NCBI GenBank assembly: GCA_949292785.1
Contig: CASFBK010000006.1
Coordinates: 1-64,000 of the forward strand
Source: an uncultured Eubacteriales bacterium
GTDB lineage: Bacteria > Bacillota > Clostridia > Lachnospirales > Lachnospiraceae
DNA length: 64,000 bases
Direction: 5' to 3'
Part shown: in pieces, positions 1 to 8,176 of the stretch
Layout: each line of letters opens with the position of its first letter
How positions within the stretch are numbered: position 1 is the first letter of the stretch
Program-made: the position numbers and the translations under genes
The notes under the pieces: generated by a model
What the model saw: only the letters and a program-made list of their open reading frames with translations
Told to the model about the DNA's origin: nothing
Databases searched by the model: none

Positions 1-14
1 TGATTCTGTGCCAT
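1..14 (-). CDS. 5' end of a leftward gene running off the window
   Basis: On the minus strand an AGGAG ribosome site (around 23-27) sits 8 nt before an ATG at 12-14, and the reading continues M-A-Q-N to the window edge. Only four codons are visible, so no product can be named. It is divergent from the redox gene cluster to its right and has its own promoter-like sequence. Confidence 0.4.
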
Positions 15-45
15 AGATTTTTCTCCTGTTCTCGTATTGATTATG

Positions 46-80
46 ATTATATATCAAAATCCTTGAGAATAGGGTGTCAA
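46..80 (-). promoter_or_regulatory. Promoter for the leftward gene at the window edge
   Basis: Minus strand: TTGACA at 75-80, then TTGATA at 52-57 with a 17-bp spacer, or TATAAT at 46-51 with a long spacer. The spacer carries an imperfect dyad (ACCCT-N6-AAGGAT), an arrangement familiar from MerR-family promoters. That link is inference only, since no MerR gene is in view. Confidence 0.35.
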
Positions 81-101
81 CTTTTATGATACAACACCAC
101 T

Positions 102-374
102 GTGATCAATCGGTTGTGCTGCACCTTTGCCTGCAAGACGTATCAGATTGGACCAAAGAAATGGGTTGGCATCTTTTTGACCTGTACCGGGTCTGAACCG
201 GATGAAATGAAACGGCATGTGAAGAATATTTTAACTCTGCCCAGTGTGAGCCGTGCCATCTCAGAATACCGGACGGAGGTGTTTACTCAGTGTGTTTCTG
301 ATTCTACATGCCATGACCGGATTGATTATCTGAACCGGGCAAAAGAAATCGCCCGTTGGGCAGCCGGATTATAA
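102..374 (+). CDS. Small hypothetical protein or gene remnant
   Basis: A 90-codon frame starting at GTG, with no convincing ribosome site upstream. It is fairly rich in Cys (six). The C-terminal half looks like an ordinary soluble helical protein (about residues 35-88), while the N-terminal 25 residues look unlike a natural start. It may therefore be the 3' end of a gene whose 5' part is lost. It ends 61 bp before the MATE gene in the same direction. I do not recognise the family. Confidence 0.3.
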   Translation: MINRLCCTFACKTYQIGPKKWVGIFLTCTGSEPDEMKRHVKNILTLPSVSRAISEYRTEVFTQCVSDSTCHDRIDYLNRAKEIARWAAGL

Positions 375-435
375 GAAATGCCGGGGGGTTTGTGTGGGCA
401 GAAGGTTAAGCATATAAGAAAGAAGCGATTAAGAA

Positions 436-1779
436 ATGGACGAAGTATCAGAAAAAGAATTATTTGAGACAATACCGGTTCGTAAGGCAGTGGCAGCTTT
501 GGCGATTCCTTCTATCATCAGCCAGATTGTAAGCATTATTTATAATCTGGCAGATACCTTTTTTATTGGACAGCTTGGAAACCCATACATGGTGGCGGCG
601 GTGACTTTGGTGTATCCATGGTTTAATCTGCTGACCGCACTGGGGAATCTGTTTGGAATTGGTGGGAGCAGCCTGATCTCGCGGCTGCTTGGCTCGAGAG
701 AACACAAAGCGGTAAAACAGGTTGCTTCATTCAGCTTTTATGGAGGTATAGCGGCGACCTTTCTTTTTTCATTGCTGTCATTTGTTTTTCGTGTACCGTT
801 ACTACGATTTTTAGGGGCCAGTAATGATAATTTTACATATGCTCAGTCATATTTCCTTTGGGTTGTGATAATTGGCGGAATACCGACCATGCTGAGTATG
901 ACACTGGCCCATCTGCTCAGGAGCGAAGGCCATGCCAGACACGCCAGTGCTGGTATGATGTTTGGAGGAATCTTAAATATTATACTGGACCCTCTGTTTA
1001 TGTTCGGAGTAGGAATGGGATTTGTCGGAAGCGCTGTTGCGACAGCTTGTTCCAATTTGGCCTCTATGTTGTTTTTCCTGGTTATTTTCCACAGACTGAA
1101 AGAGAAAACAGCATTGTCTTTATCTATCCGGGATTTTTCTATGAAGTATATCAGGCCGGTATTTTCTGTGGGAATTGCGTCCGCGATCATGACAACGCTG
1201 GCGAATGCTTCTAACATGGTAATTGTAAAACTGGCTTCCGGTTATGGGGATATTTCGGTAGCTGCCTATGGTATCGTAAAAAAGATTGATTTGTTTCCGT
1301 TAGGTATTTGTATGGGACTTTGTCAGGGCTTTATGCCTTTGGTCGGCTATAACTATGCCGCAAAGAATTATAAAAGAATGAGGCAGATATCGGTTTTTTC
1401 GTGGAAAGCTGCATTAGTAATCGCCGCTTGCTTCGTCATTTGCTTTTTTGGGTTTGCTCCATGGATCATGCAGGCGTTTATTCAAGAAGCACAGACAAGT
1501 GTTCTGGGAGCCTCTTTCCTTCGAATCACCTGCCTTGCTGTGCCGCTGACAGCGGTAAATGCTTTGATTATTTATACTATGCAGGCGATGGGAAAAGGGC
1601 CACAGGCAACATTTATGACGGTGTGCCGTCAGGGACTTTTGAATATCCCCTGCCTCCTTCTCATGAACTGGCTCGTGGGGCTGTATGGAATGATATGGAC
1701 GCAGTTGATTATAGAAGCACTGATGTTACCTGTTACAATAGGGATGTATGCCGTAACATGGAAAAAACTTGTGAATTGA
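436..1779 (+). CDS. MATE family multidrug/organic cation exporter
   Basis: At 447 residues and about twelve hydrophobic segments, this has the usual MATE size and layout. The N-terminal half opens with the typical cytoplasmic lead-in (ETIPVRKAVAALAIPSIISQ) and a first helix followed by the ADTFFIGQLGN segment conserved in the family. A second, related half starts near residue 235. Family members export drugs or metabolites from the cytoplasm using a Na+ or H+ gradient. The substrate cannot be read from sequence. It heads a run of same-direction redox genes, with about 150 bp before the first aldo/keto reductase, so it may export a product or toxicant connected with them. That link is inference. 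Confidence 0.93.
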   Translation: MDEVSEKELFETIPVRKAVAALAIPSIISQIVSIIYNLADTFFIGQLGNPYMVAAVTLVYPWFNLLTALGNLFGIGGSSLISRLLGSREHKAVKQVASFSFYGGIAATFLFSLLSFVFRVPLLRFLGASNDNFTYAQSYFLWVVIIGGIPTMLSMTLAHLLRSEGHARHASAGMMFGGILNIILDPLFMFGVGMGFVGSAVATACSNLASMLFFLVIFHRLKEKTALSLSIRDFSMKYIRPVFSVGIASAIMTTLANASNMVIVKLASGYGDISVAAYGIVKKIDLFPLGICMGLCQGFMPLVGYNYAAKNYKRMRQISVFSWKAALVIAACFVICFFGFAPWIMQAFIQEAQTSVLGASFLRITCLAVPLTAVNALIIYTMQAMGKGPQATFMTVCRQGLLNIPCLLLMNWLVGLYGMIWTQLIIEALMLPVTIGMYAVTWKKLVN

Positions 1780-1937
1780 GGTATCTCGTGGTCCTTTTAT
1801 GGCAGAGGAATTAACAAGGCAGATACTAACGCTGTTATAACCCAAAGGTGCGTACTGAGAAACCAGGAGGAACTTCTGCTGGGATGTATGCGGATTTATA
1901 ATAGAATCATAATAAAAGGAAAAAGGAGATGGCAACT

Positions 1938-2792
1938 ATGAGTAAACAGAAGTATGTTACATTGAATAACGGAGTGGACATGCCTATGGCAGGTATCGGA
2001 ACCTTCCTGTTAAGCCCTGACGAAGCGGAGGCTTCAGTTATCAGTGCACTGCAGGCAGGCTACCGTCTGATTGATACGGCAAATGCTTATATGAATGAAA
2101 AAGCGGTGGGCCGCGCAATTCACAAATCGGACATTGACCGGAAAGATATTTTCCTGGAAACTAAGCTGTGGCCGTCCTTTTACGAGCAGGCAGATGCCGT
2201 GGAGAAAACCTTGGAACGTCTGGACACGGACTATATTGATTTGTTATTACTCCATCAGCCTGCCGGAAATTACATTGCAGGCTACCGTCTGATGGAGCAG
2301 GCATATAAAGCAGGTAAAGTCAGAGCTATCGGTCTGTCCAATTTTACAACTGCTCAGATTCAGGAAATCCTGGATATTTGTGAAGTAAAGCCGGCTATTT
2401 TGCAGACAGAGGTGCATCCGTATTCTCAGGAGCAGGAATTAAAGACATTTTTAACACAGGAAAATATGGTCATCCAGGCATGGTATCCCCTGGGGCATGG
2501 TGATAAGGCGCTGCTTGAGGAACTGGTATTCTCAAAGTTGGCTGAGAAGTATGGAAAGAGCAATGCTCAGATTATCCTGCGATGGCATGTTCAGGCTGGG
2601 AACGTGGTGATTCCGGGCTCTAAGAATCCGGAGCATATCCGCGCCAATTTTGACCTGTTTGATTTCAGCTTGGATGATACGGAAATGGCGGAAATCGCAG
2701 CGCTGGACAAAAACAAACGCTACTACACCAGTACACCGGATTTGCTGAAGTCTTATGCAGAGATGGTACCGCCTGTGGATGAGCAAAAATAA
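1938..2792 (+). CDS. Aldo/keto reductase (first of a tandem pair)
   Basis: NADPH-dependent carbonyl reductase of the AKR superfamily (TIM barrel, cytoplasmic). The catalytic tetrad is present: Asp46 and Tyr51 in LIDTANAYMNE, Lys76 in ETKLWP and His106 in LLLHQP. The cofactor-binding end follows near GNVVIPGSKNPEHI. I place the start at ATG 1938 because GGAG at 1925-1928 abuts the upstream in-frame ATG at 1929 but is well spaced for 1938, giving 284 residues. It is followed after 24 bp by a paralogue, and then by a flavodoxin and a membrane protein, so the group probably forms an operon for detoxifying or fermentatively reducing carbonyls. The natural substrate is unknown. Confidence 0.93.
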   Translation: MSKQKYVTLNNGVDMPMAGIGTFLLSPDEAEASVISALQAGYRLIDTANAYMNEKAVGRAIHKSDIDRKDIFLETKLWPSFYEQADAVEKTLERLDTDYIDLLLLHQPAGNYIAGYRLMEQAYKAGKVRAIGLSNFTTAQIQEILDICEVKPAILQTEVHPYSQEQELKTFLTQENMVIQAWYPLGHGDKALLEELVFSKLAEKYGKSNAQIILRWHVQAGNVVIPGSKNPEHIRANFDLFDFSLDDTEMAEIAALDKNKRYYTSTPDLLKSYAEMVPPVDEQK

Positions 2793-2816
2793 AAGAAATA
2801 ATTTGGAGGAATCGTT

Positions 2817-3704
2817 ATGGAATATGTAACATTATCAAATGGAGTGAAAATGCCGATTCTCGGATATGGCGTTTATCAGGTGACAAAGGATGAATGTGAG
2901 CGGTGTGTGATGGACGCATTGGAGGTGGGATATCGCAGTTTGGATACTGCGCAGTCTTACTTCAATGAGGAAGAGGTAGGCTCTGCAATGAAAAAGAGCG
3001 GCATTCCCCGAGAAGAGATTTTCCTGACTTCCAAGGTTTGGGTGGAGCATTACGGATATGAAGAGACCAGAAAATCCGTTGAAGAATCACTGCGGAAGCT
3101 CCAGACAGACTATCTGGACCTGATGCTTCTCCATCAGCCGTTCAATGATTACTATGGCGCATACCGGGCATTGGAAGATTTGTATGACGAAGGAAAACTG
3201 CGGTCAATCGGTGTGTCAAATTTCTACCCGGACAGATTGGTGGATTTAGCCTCCTTTACAAGAATTCCGCCCATGGTCAATCAGATTGAGACGCATGTCC
3301 TGAATCAACGAATAGAGGACAATGAATGGATGAACAAATATCATATTGCCCATGAAGCCTGGGCACCCTTTGGAGAAGGCCGAGGAGGACTTTTTGAAAA
3401 CGAAGTGTTAAGCCAGATTGGCGAAAAGTATGGCAAGACAAATGCACAGGTCATGCTCCGTTGGAATATTCAGAGAGGTGTAATCGTGCTTCCAAAGTCA
3501 ACCCACAAAGAAAGAATGGTTCAAAACCTGGATGTTTTCGACTTTTCGTTGACAGAAGAGGACATGAACGCCATTACAAAACTGGATACGAAAACCAGTG
3601 CTTTCTTCTCCCATTATGATCCGAACATGGTGGAGTGGTTTGTAAAGATGGTCGAAGAACGGAAGAAACAGCATGACAGCAGCAAAGAAAAGAAAAATTG
3701 GTGA
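2817..3704 (+). CDS. Aldo/keto reductase (second of a tandem pair)
   Basis: A 295-residue AKR with the full tetrad: Asp43 and Tyr48 in SLDTAQSYFNE, Lys73 in LTSKVW and His106 in LLHQP. A TTGGAGG ribosome site lies 8 nt before the ATG. It is clearly paralogous to the preceding gene across the whole barrel but diverged, so the two likely differ in substrate. The C-terminus carries a lysine-rich tail (about residues 282-295) absent from the first copy. The stop codon lies 6 bp before the flavodoxin start, which implies co-transcription and possibly shared electron supply, although AKRs themselves use NAD(P)H. Confidence 0.93.
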   Translation: MEYVTLSNGVKMPILGYGVYQVTKDECERCVMDALEVGYRSLDTAQSYFNEEEVGSAMKKSGIPREEIFLTSKVWVEHYGYEETRKSVEESLRKLQTDYLDLMLLHQPFNDYYGAYRALEDLYDEGKLRSIGVSNFYPDRLVDLASFTRIPPMVNQIETHVLNQRIEDNEWMNKYHIAHEAWAPFGEGRGGLFENEVLSQIGEKYGKTNAQVMLRWNIQRGVIVLPKSTHKERMVQNLDVFDFSLTEEDMNAITKLDTKTSAFFSHYDPNMVEWFVKMVEERKKQHDSSKEKKNW

Positions 3705-3710
3705 AAACTC

Positions 3711-4469
3711 ATGATAAGACATAATTATGTAACCCGTATTCTATCGTGTCTGTTGGCAGCAGCTATGATATCTACACTTGCTGCTTGTGGTAGGACAGAG
3801 GATATACAGGGGGCACAAACGGAAGAAAGACAGGAAAGCAGTCAGCCTTTCACAGAGACTGCGGATAGCAGCACAAGAGATGAAAATGCAGATGTCACAT
3901 CTGATGGGGGCACTGCAGCGCAAGGCGGCAATAAGATTTTAATTGCTTATTTTACTGCTGCGGAGAACAGTGGTGTTGACGCTGTTGCCTCAGCCAGCTA
4001 TACAACCATAAATGGAACGGCGGTCGGCCGGCTCCGTGCCGTGGCGGATATGATTCAGGAAAATACAGGCGGAGATTTGTTTTCCATTCAAACTTCTGTC
4101 GTATATCCGGCAGACGGAGGAGAACTGATTGACTATGCGGCGGAGGAGCAGGATAAAAACGCCCGTCCGGAGCTGATTAGCCAGATTGAGAATTTGGATC
4201 AGTATGACACTGTTTTCATTGGTTATCCCACCTGGTGGTACGATATGCCGCAGGTTTTGTACAGCTTTTTTGATGCGTATGATTTTTCCGGCAAGACGAT
4301 TATCCCGTTTAATGTTCATAATGGGAGCCGCTTTTCCGGTACAATTGATACGATAAAAGAGCTGGAGCCGGAGGCAACAGTAATGGAGGACGGCTTTACA
4401 GTCAGTGAACGGGATGTGGCAGACGCGGCAGAGGATGTTGCTGAATGGCTGAATGAGCTTGGTTATTAA
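3711..4469 (+). CDS. Lipid-anchored flavodoxin
   Basis: FMN-binding electron carrier predicted on the outer face of the membrane. Residues 1-25 form a lipoprotein signal peptide ending in the lipobox LAAC, with Cys26 as the lipidation site. A 45-residue Ser/Thr/Glu-rich linker follows, then a flavodoxin fold from about residue 75: KILIAYFTAAENSG is the FMN phosphate loop region, and IGYPTWWYDMP is the aromatic isoalloxazine-stacking loop of the Flavodoxin_4 type. It sits between two aldo/keto reductases and a multi-His membrane protein. I infer that the flavodoxin and the DUF4405 protein form a membrane electron-transfer pair. Its donor and acceptor are not evident. Confidence 0.9.
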   Translation: MIRHNYVTRILSCLLAAAMISTLAACGRTEDIQGAQTEERQESSQPFTETADSSTRDENADVTSDGGTAAQGGNKILIAYFTAAENSGVDAVASASYTTINGTAVGRLRAVADMIQENTGGDLFSIQTSVVYPADGGELIDYAAEEQDKNARPELISQIENLDQYDTVFIGYPTWWYDMPQVLYSFFDAYDFSGKTIIPFNVHNGSRFSGTIDTIKELEPEATVMEDGFTVSERDVADAAEDVAEWLNELGY

Positions 4470-4633
4470 GTAGGTAGGATTTTATAATCCTATTGGCGGC
4501 CTGTATTGTCTGTAAAGCCTGTGTGAAAAATGGGAAATGCCGGAGGTATCTTCTCTCTACTGGAATATGGTTCACGGAGCCAACAAGTTTTTATAAACTT
4601 TATTCGATAAAAGCAAGGAAGGAGCCAAGCTGA

Positions 4634-5317
4634 ATGAAACCTAAAATAATTGCGAAAATATGTGTTGATATAGGAATGACGATTGCGTTGCTGCTTCTTA
4701 TGCCCTATGAATTGGTCGGGCAGGCAGCTCATGAATGGCTGGGAATCGGGATGTTTGTCCTGTTTTTGACACATCATATTTTGAACAGCCAGTGGAGCCG
4801 AAATCTTTTGAAAGGAAGCTATACACCGCTGCGTGTCTGGCAGACAGTACTGGTTATTTTGGTATTGCTCTGTATGGTAGGCTCCATGGTCAGCGGCGTC
4901 ATTCTTTCCCGCCACGTTCTCTCTTTCCTGCCAATCAGCGGAGGGCGTTCCTTTGCCAGAAGTATTCACATGGTTTCGGCATACTGGGGCTTTGTGTGGA
5001 TGTCCCTTCATCTTGGACTTCATTGGAGCATGATGCTGGCAATGGCAAGAAAATTGGTTAAGAATGTTTCCATTGCCCGTACATGGGTACTTCGTATCCT
5101 TTCCATGGTAATTGCTGGTTATGGTATGTTTGCCTTTGCAAAACGAGAGATTGGAAGCTATATGCTCCTGAAAATTCAGTTTGTATTCTTTGATTTTGAA
5201 GAACCACTGATTTTATTCCTACTGGATTACATGGCGGTTATGGGGTTGTTCGTGTTCATAGGACACTATCTCGCGGAGTTTTTGAAGCGGTATGGTCGAA
5301 AGAGGAAAACGCTATGA
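4634..5317 (+). CDS. DUF4405-type multi-His membrane protein
   Basis: A 227-residue integral membrane protein with about six hydrophobic segments. His33 (AAHEWLG), His47-48 (LTHHIL), His94, His112, His126 and His130 sit in or beside helices, a pattern suggesting b-type heme ligation as in small cytochrome b-like proteins. DUF4405 is the family I would assign from the HEWLG...HH arrangement. An AAGGAGCC ribosome site precedes the ATG. It is the last gene of the MATE-AKR-AKR-flavodoxin run, 165 bp after the flavodoxin. I infer a quinol or heme link to the surface flavodoxin, but heme binding is not proven by sequence. Confidence 0.8.
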   Translation: MKPKIIAKICVDIGMTIALLLLMPYELVGQAAHEWLGIGMFVLFLTHHILNSQWSRNLLKGSYTPLRVWQTVLVILVLLCMVGSMVSGVILSRHVLSFLPISGGRSFARSIHMVSAYWGFVWMSLHLGLHWSMMLAMARKLVKNVSIARTWVLRILSMVIAGYGMFAFAKREIGSYMLLKIQFVFFDFEEPLILFLLDYMAVMGLFVFIGHYLAEFLKRYGRKRKTL

Positions 5318-5383
5318 TAGGGGATTACACCATTGCCATAATGCGTGTTATTCGTCTTAAAATTCTTAATTTATAAAAAAGAT

Positions 5384-5440
5384 AATAGTTGACAAAATCC
5401 ACTAGTTTTATTAAAATGATAGTGGATTTTGTCAACTATT
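5384..5440 (+). promoter_or_regulatory. Promoter embedded in a perfect 21-bp inverted repeat (MarR operator)
   Basis: The arms 5384-5404 and 5420-5440 are perfect reverse complements around a 15-bp centre. The left arm holds TTGACA (5389-5394). TAAAAT at 5412-5417 follows after exactly 17 bp, so a sigma-A promoter is built into the dyad, and the second arm covers the expected start point. A regulator bound here would block transcription of the MarR-GNAT pair directly downstream. Autoregulation by that MarR protein is the obvious inference. Confidence 0.8.
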
Positions 5441-5445
5441 TTTAA

Positions 5446-5901
5446 ATGGGAGTGATTACGATAAACGAAACCGTAAATAAAATAAGAGAATTTAATCGTT
5501 TTTATATGTCAGCAATGGATTTGCTTGGAAATCATTATCTTGGTTCGGAATATTCTGTGACAGAAGCAAGAATTTTTTTCGAAATATATACAAATAGTGG
5601 TTGTAATGCGGCATATATTGCGAAGAGAATGAACATTGATAAAAGTTATTTAAGCAGAATTTTAAAAAATCATGAAAAAAATGGATACTTGTTTAAAAAA
5701 ATTTCAGAAAAAGATTCAAGAGTATATGAGCTATACCTAACAGAAAAAGGAAAAAATAAAACAGAAGATTTTGTACAAAAATCAGAACAACAGATAGGTG
5801 AGTTGATTCAGCAATTAAGTCAAAATGATTGCGAACTTTTAAAGGATGCATTCGATACAATAATTGCAATTTTAAATAAATGTAAAGGAGAGAAAAAATG
5901 A
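5446..5901 (+). CDS. MarR family transcriptional regulator
   Basis: A 151-residue winged-helix regulator. Residues about 30-105 form the MarR DNA-binding domain: the recognition helix region reads IAKRMNIDKSYLSRILKNHEKNG, and the wing contains KISEKDSRVYELYLTEKG. N- and C-terminal helices should form the dimer interface. The ATG at 5446 comes only about 20 nt after the predicted transcription start and has no upstream ribosome site. An SD-like GGAGTG lies inside codons 2-3, so translation may be near-leaderless or begin at GTG 5452. The gene overlaps the GNAT start by 4 bp (ATGA), so the pair is translationally coupled. Its AT content is visibly higher than the redox cluster to the left, suggesting acquired DNA. 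Confidence 0.9.
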   Translation: MGVITINETVNKIREFNRFYMSAMDLLGNHYLGSEYSVTEARIFFEIYTNSGCNAAYIAKRMNIDKSYLSRILKNHEKNGYLFKKISEKDSRVYELYLTEKGKNKTEDFVQKSEQQIGELIQQLSQNDCELLKDAFDTIIAILNKCKGEKK

Positions 5902-6359
5902 AAATTGTTCCCTATGATTCAAAATACAAAGAAGATTTTATTGAAATGAATAAAAAGTGGATTTCTGAGATGTTTGAAATTGAAGCAGAAGATATTCGAG
6001 AATTAAAAAATATTGAACCAATCATTGAAAGAGGTGGCAATATATTCTTTGCTCTGGATAACAATGACAGTGTTATGGCTTGCTGCATGATTGGGCCGAG
6101 AGAGGATGGAGATTGGGAAATTATGAAATTTGCTGCAAAAGGGATGTACACAGGTTCGGGAGCAGGAAACGCCTGTCTAAAGGCTTGCATGGAATATGCG
6201 AAGAAAAAAGGTATCGGCAGAGTCATTATTGTTTCAAACCGAAAATGTGTACATGCATTACATTTGTATCGAAAAAATGGTTTTGTGGAGATACCTGTTG
6301 ATAAGGAGAAATTTCCGTTTGAGAGGGCAGATATTGCATTTGAACGTTGGTTCGAATAA
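5898..6359 (+). CDS. GNAT family N-acetyltransferase
   Basis: A 153-residue GNAT enzyme that transfers an acetyl group from acetyl-CoA to an amine. The pyrophosphate-binding motif A is visible as TGSGAGNACLKACMEYAKKKG (residues 85-105, with the G-x-G-x-G/A core at 86-90). The C-terminal NRKCVHALHLYRKNGF segment is the usual motif B ending in Y-x-K-x-G-F. It overlaps the MarR gene by 4 bp and must share its promoter. MarR-GNAT pairs often act on antibiotics or toxic small molecules, but the substrate here is unknown. Confidence 0.9.
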   Translation: MKIVPYDSKYKEDFIEMNKKWISEMFEIEAEDIRELKNIEPIIERGGNIFFALDNNDSVMACCMIGPREDGDWEIMKFAAKGMYTGSGAGNACLKACMEYAKKKGIGRVIIVSNRKCVHALHLYRKNGFVEIPVDKEKFPFERADIAFERWFE

Positions 6360-6508
6360 GAACAGAAATTATATCGAATCTAATATGGCTATTGCATTTC
6401 AAATATGTTAGAATAATTCCAAAACTCATATTGAAATCCTTCAAGATATCCAAAAAGAAATGAAACAGGTGTGTAATAGCGAGGTGTAAAGTAGCAAATA
6501 GCACATGG

Positions 6509-6533
6509 TTTTATAACTGATTTACAGCTTTTG
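6509..6533 (+). repeat. Arm-type repeat left of att1 (copy a)
   Basis: A 25-bp sequence matching 6739-6763 at 22 positions and sharing the GATTTACA core with the repeats at both ends of the complete element (11444-11470 and 19258-19284). Its place about 115 bp left of the att1 core mirrors the right-end repeat of the complete element, hinting that another, now lost, element once ended here. Confidence 0.5.
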
Positions 6534-6646
6534 GGCGAAAACTTATGCTAATTTATACTGAGATATGCCAGTAACAAAGAAAATGAAATGTTGTAAAAAA
6601 CACTGAAAAATCAAGGAAAAACCTACAATCAAAGGAGTTTAAATAT

Positions 6647-6677
6647 ATGATAAAAGTATTATTCGTTTGCCACGGCA
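6647..6677 (+). other. att1: truncated 5' end of the tyrosine phosphatase gene
   Basis: The 31 bp from ATG through CCACGGCA differ by one base from the first 31 bp of the intact phosphatase gene at 19396. AAAGGAGTTTA upstream also matches its ribosome site. After GGCA the sequence departs from the gene and continues GGA, as it also does at the second copy at 11351. I read it as an attL-type junction left by site-specific integration. The stretch 6360-6806 holds nothing else but the two arm-type repeats. Confidence 0.75.
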
Positions 6678-6738
6678 GGAGGTGGCAGTTTGATGGGATT
6701 CCTCTGATTTAGGCGGATTATGAGATTAGGTGGTTAAT

Positions 6739-6763
6739 TTTTACAACCGATTTACAACTTTTG
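6739..6763 (+). repeat. Arm-type repeat right of att1 (copy b)
   Basis: Partner of 6509-6533 (22 of 25 positions identical). It lies 62 bp right of the att1 core, the same side and similar distance as the left-end repeat 11444-11470 of the complete element. A likely integrase arm-binding site of the older segment. Confidence 0.5.
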
Positions 6764-6806
6764 AAAGATGTTCCGGTATGATAAATATTACAGATAGGAA
6801 GATACA

Positions 6807-7985
6807 ATGAATCAACAGGTAAATGAGTATAAAAAGATGGCTATAGTGGATATTTTACAGTCTTCAAATACATTAGAGAAAGTAGAAAAATTCAGATTAT
6901 ATAAAGATAAAATAAGTGATTGTAGAATATTTTTGTTTGATGAGGAATATTCAAATTTTGATGATTCTTTAAAAAATAAAAAAATAGGACAATGTGGAAT
7001 TTGGGGAATAGGAGATTATACAAAAACTTGGATTTTGGACTCGAAACATATTTCAGAAAGAGTTTTAGTTCAAGTTGGTAAAACTGTAGATTTTGATTTA
7101 AATATTCTTACATACTTAAACAAAATAATGATAGGACGTAAAATAAATATTGATAAAGTTGAATTTTTAAATTATCTTAATTATTTAAAAAAAGAGGGAT
7201 TTCGAATCGGAATAGGAACAGCACTTATGGAGAGAATGAGGACACGTGTAGATTTATGCATCCTTTCTGAAATGATAACGTCTTTTGTAAAATTTGATAA
7301 TATTCCATTTGTTAATGGAGATTTTGAAAATATTTATTTGTCTTCTGATGATTATATGAGAATAAAACAAATATATGATATGGCACTTGGTCAAATAGAT
7401 GAGGCATTAGAACAATTTGATTTGGTGTGTTGTTGTGTCATGAAAGCATTTTTAATAAAAAAATATGATATTGTTTCAGATAAAAATAAAAAAGTTGAGA
7501 AATTTATAGATTATTGTTTAAATGTGCTGAATTGTTATTTGGAAAAAGAAATTGTTATATTGTCTTTATATATTATGGATGATAGTAGAACGCATGAGAC
7601 ATTTAAAAAGTTAAAAATCAACTCTGATATCATAAAAAATATTTTGAATGTTACATGGGATATTTATCATATTAGACTTATAGAACAGACTATGTTATGG
7701 GACAATATGAAAAATACAGAGAGAGTTATTCTTTCTTACTTTGGTACAGCAGATAATGGAATTATTGACGCTATGCAAATTAATCCAGTTAAGGCATTTG
7801 TTATAATGAATGATTATCCGATTTCAATTCATCAAATGAATATTCAAGATGTATGTAAAAATGAAGAACTTTTAGAAAATGGATATTTGAATGCAAACAT
7901 AAGAGGAAAGAAGATTAAAGAACTAAATTTTACGAAAATGAGGGAACAATTAGAGTCGGAGATTTTTGCGAAAGTCAATTTATAA
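6807..7985 (+). CDS. Hypothetical cytoplasmic protein of the accessory island
   Basis: A 392-residue protein, very AT-rich in codon use, with no signal peptide and no convincing membrane segment. I see no nucleotide-binding or nuclease motif that I trust. It is Lys/Ile/Asn-rich, with long helical stretches about residues 180-300. ACAGATAGGAAG before the ATG serves as ribosome site. The gene is followed after about 190 bp by a membrane-anchored coiled-coil protein in the same direction, and the two are the first genes inside the integrated segment, a position typical of element cargo such as defence or immunity genes. Function is not assigned. Confidence 0.7.
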   Translation: MNQQVNEYKKMAIVDILQSSNTLEKVEKFRLYKDKISDCRIFLFDEEYSNFDDSLKNKKIGQCGIWGIGDYTKTWILDSKHISERVLVQVGKTVDFDLNILTYLNKIMIGRKINIDKVEFLNYLNYLKKEGFRIGIGTALMERMRTRVDLCILSEMITSFVKFDNIPFVNGDFENIYLSSDDYMRIKQIYDMALGQIDEALEQFDLVCCCVMKAFLIKKYDIVSDKNKKVEKFIDYCLNVLNCYLEKEIVILSLYIMDDSRTHETFKKLKINSDIIKNILNVTWDIYHIRLIEQTMLWDNMKNTERVILSYFGTADNGIIDAMQINPVKAFVIMNDYPISIHQMNIQDVCKNEELLENGYLNANIRGKKIKELNFTKMREQLESEIFAKVNL

Positions 7986-8176
7986 AATATAAGATGGCTA
8001 TTTTTTCAACTTTTTTTGAAATAAGTATTGAAATAATTTATTTTTGAACTAAGAAGATAAATACCAAAACATTTTTATTGTTATAATTTTCTTGAAATTA
8101 TTTTTGTGTATTAATATGGACATTTAATCTACACAATGTATAATAGTTTATAATTTGTTATATAATGGAGGGGAAA

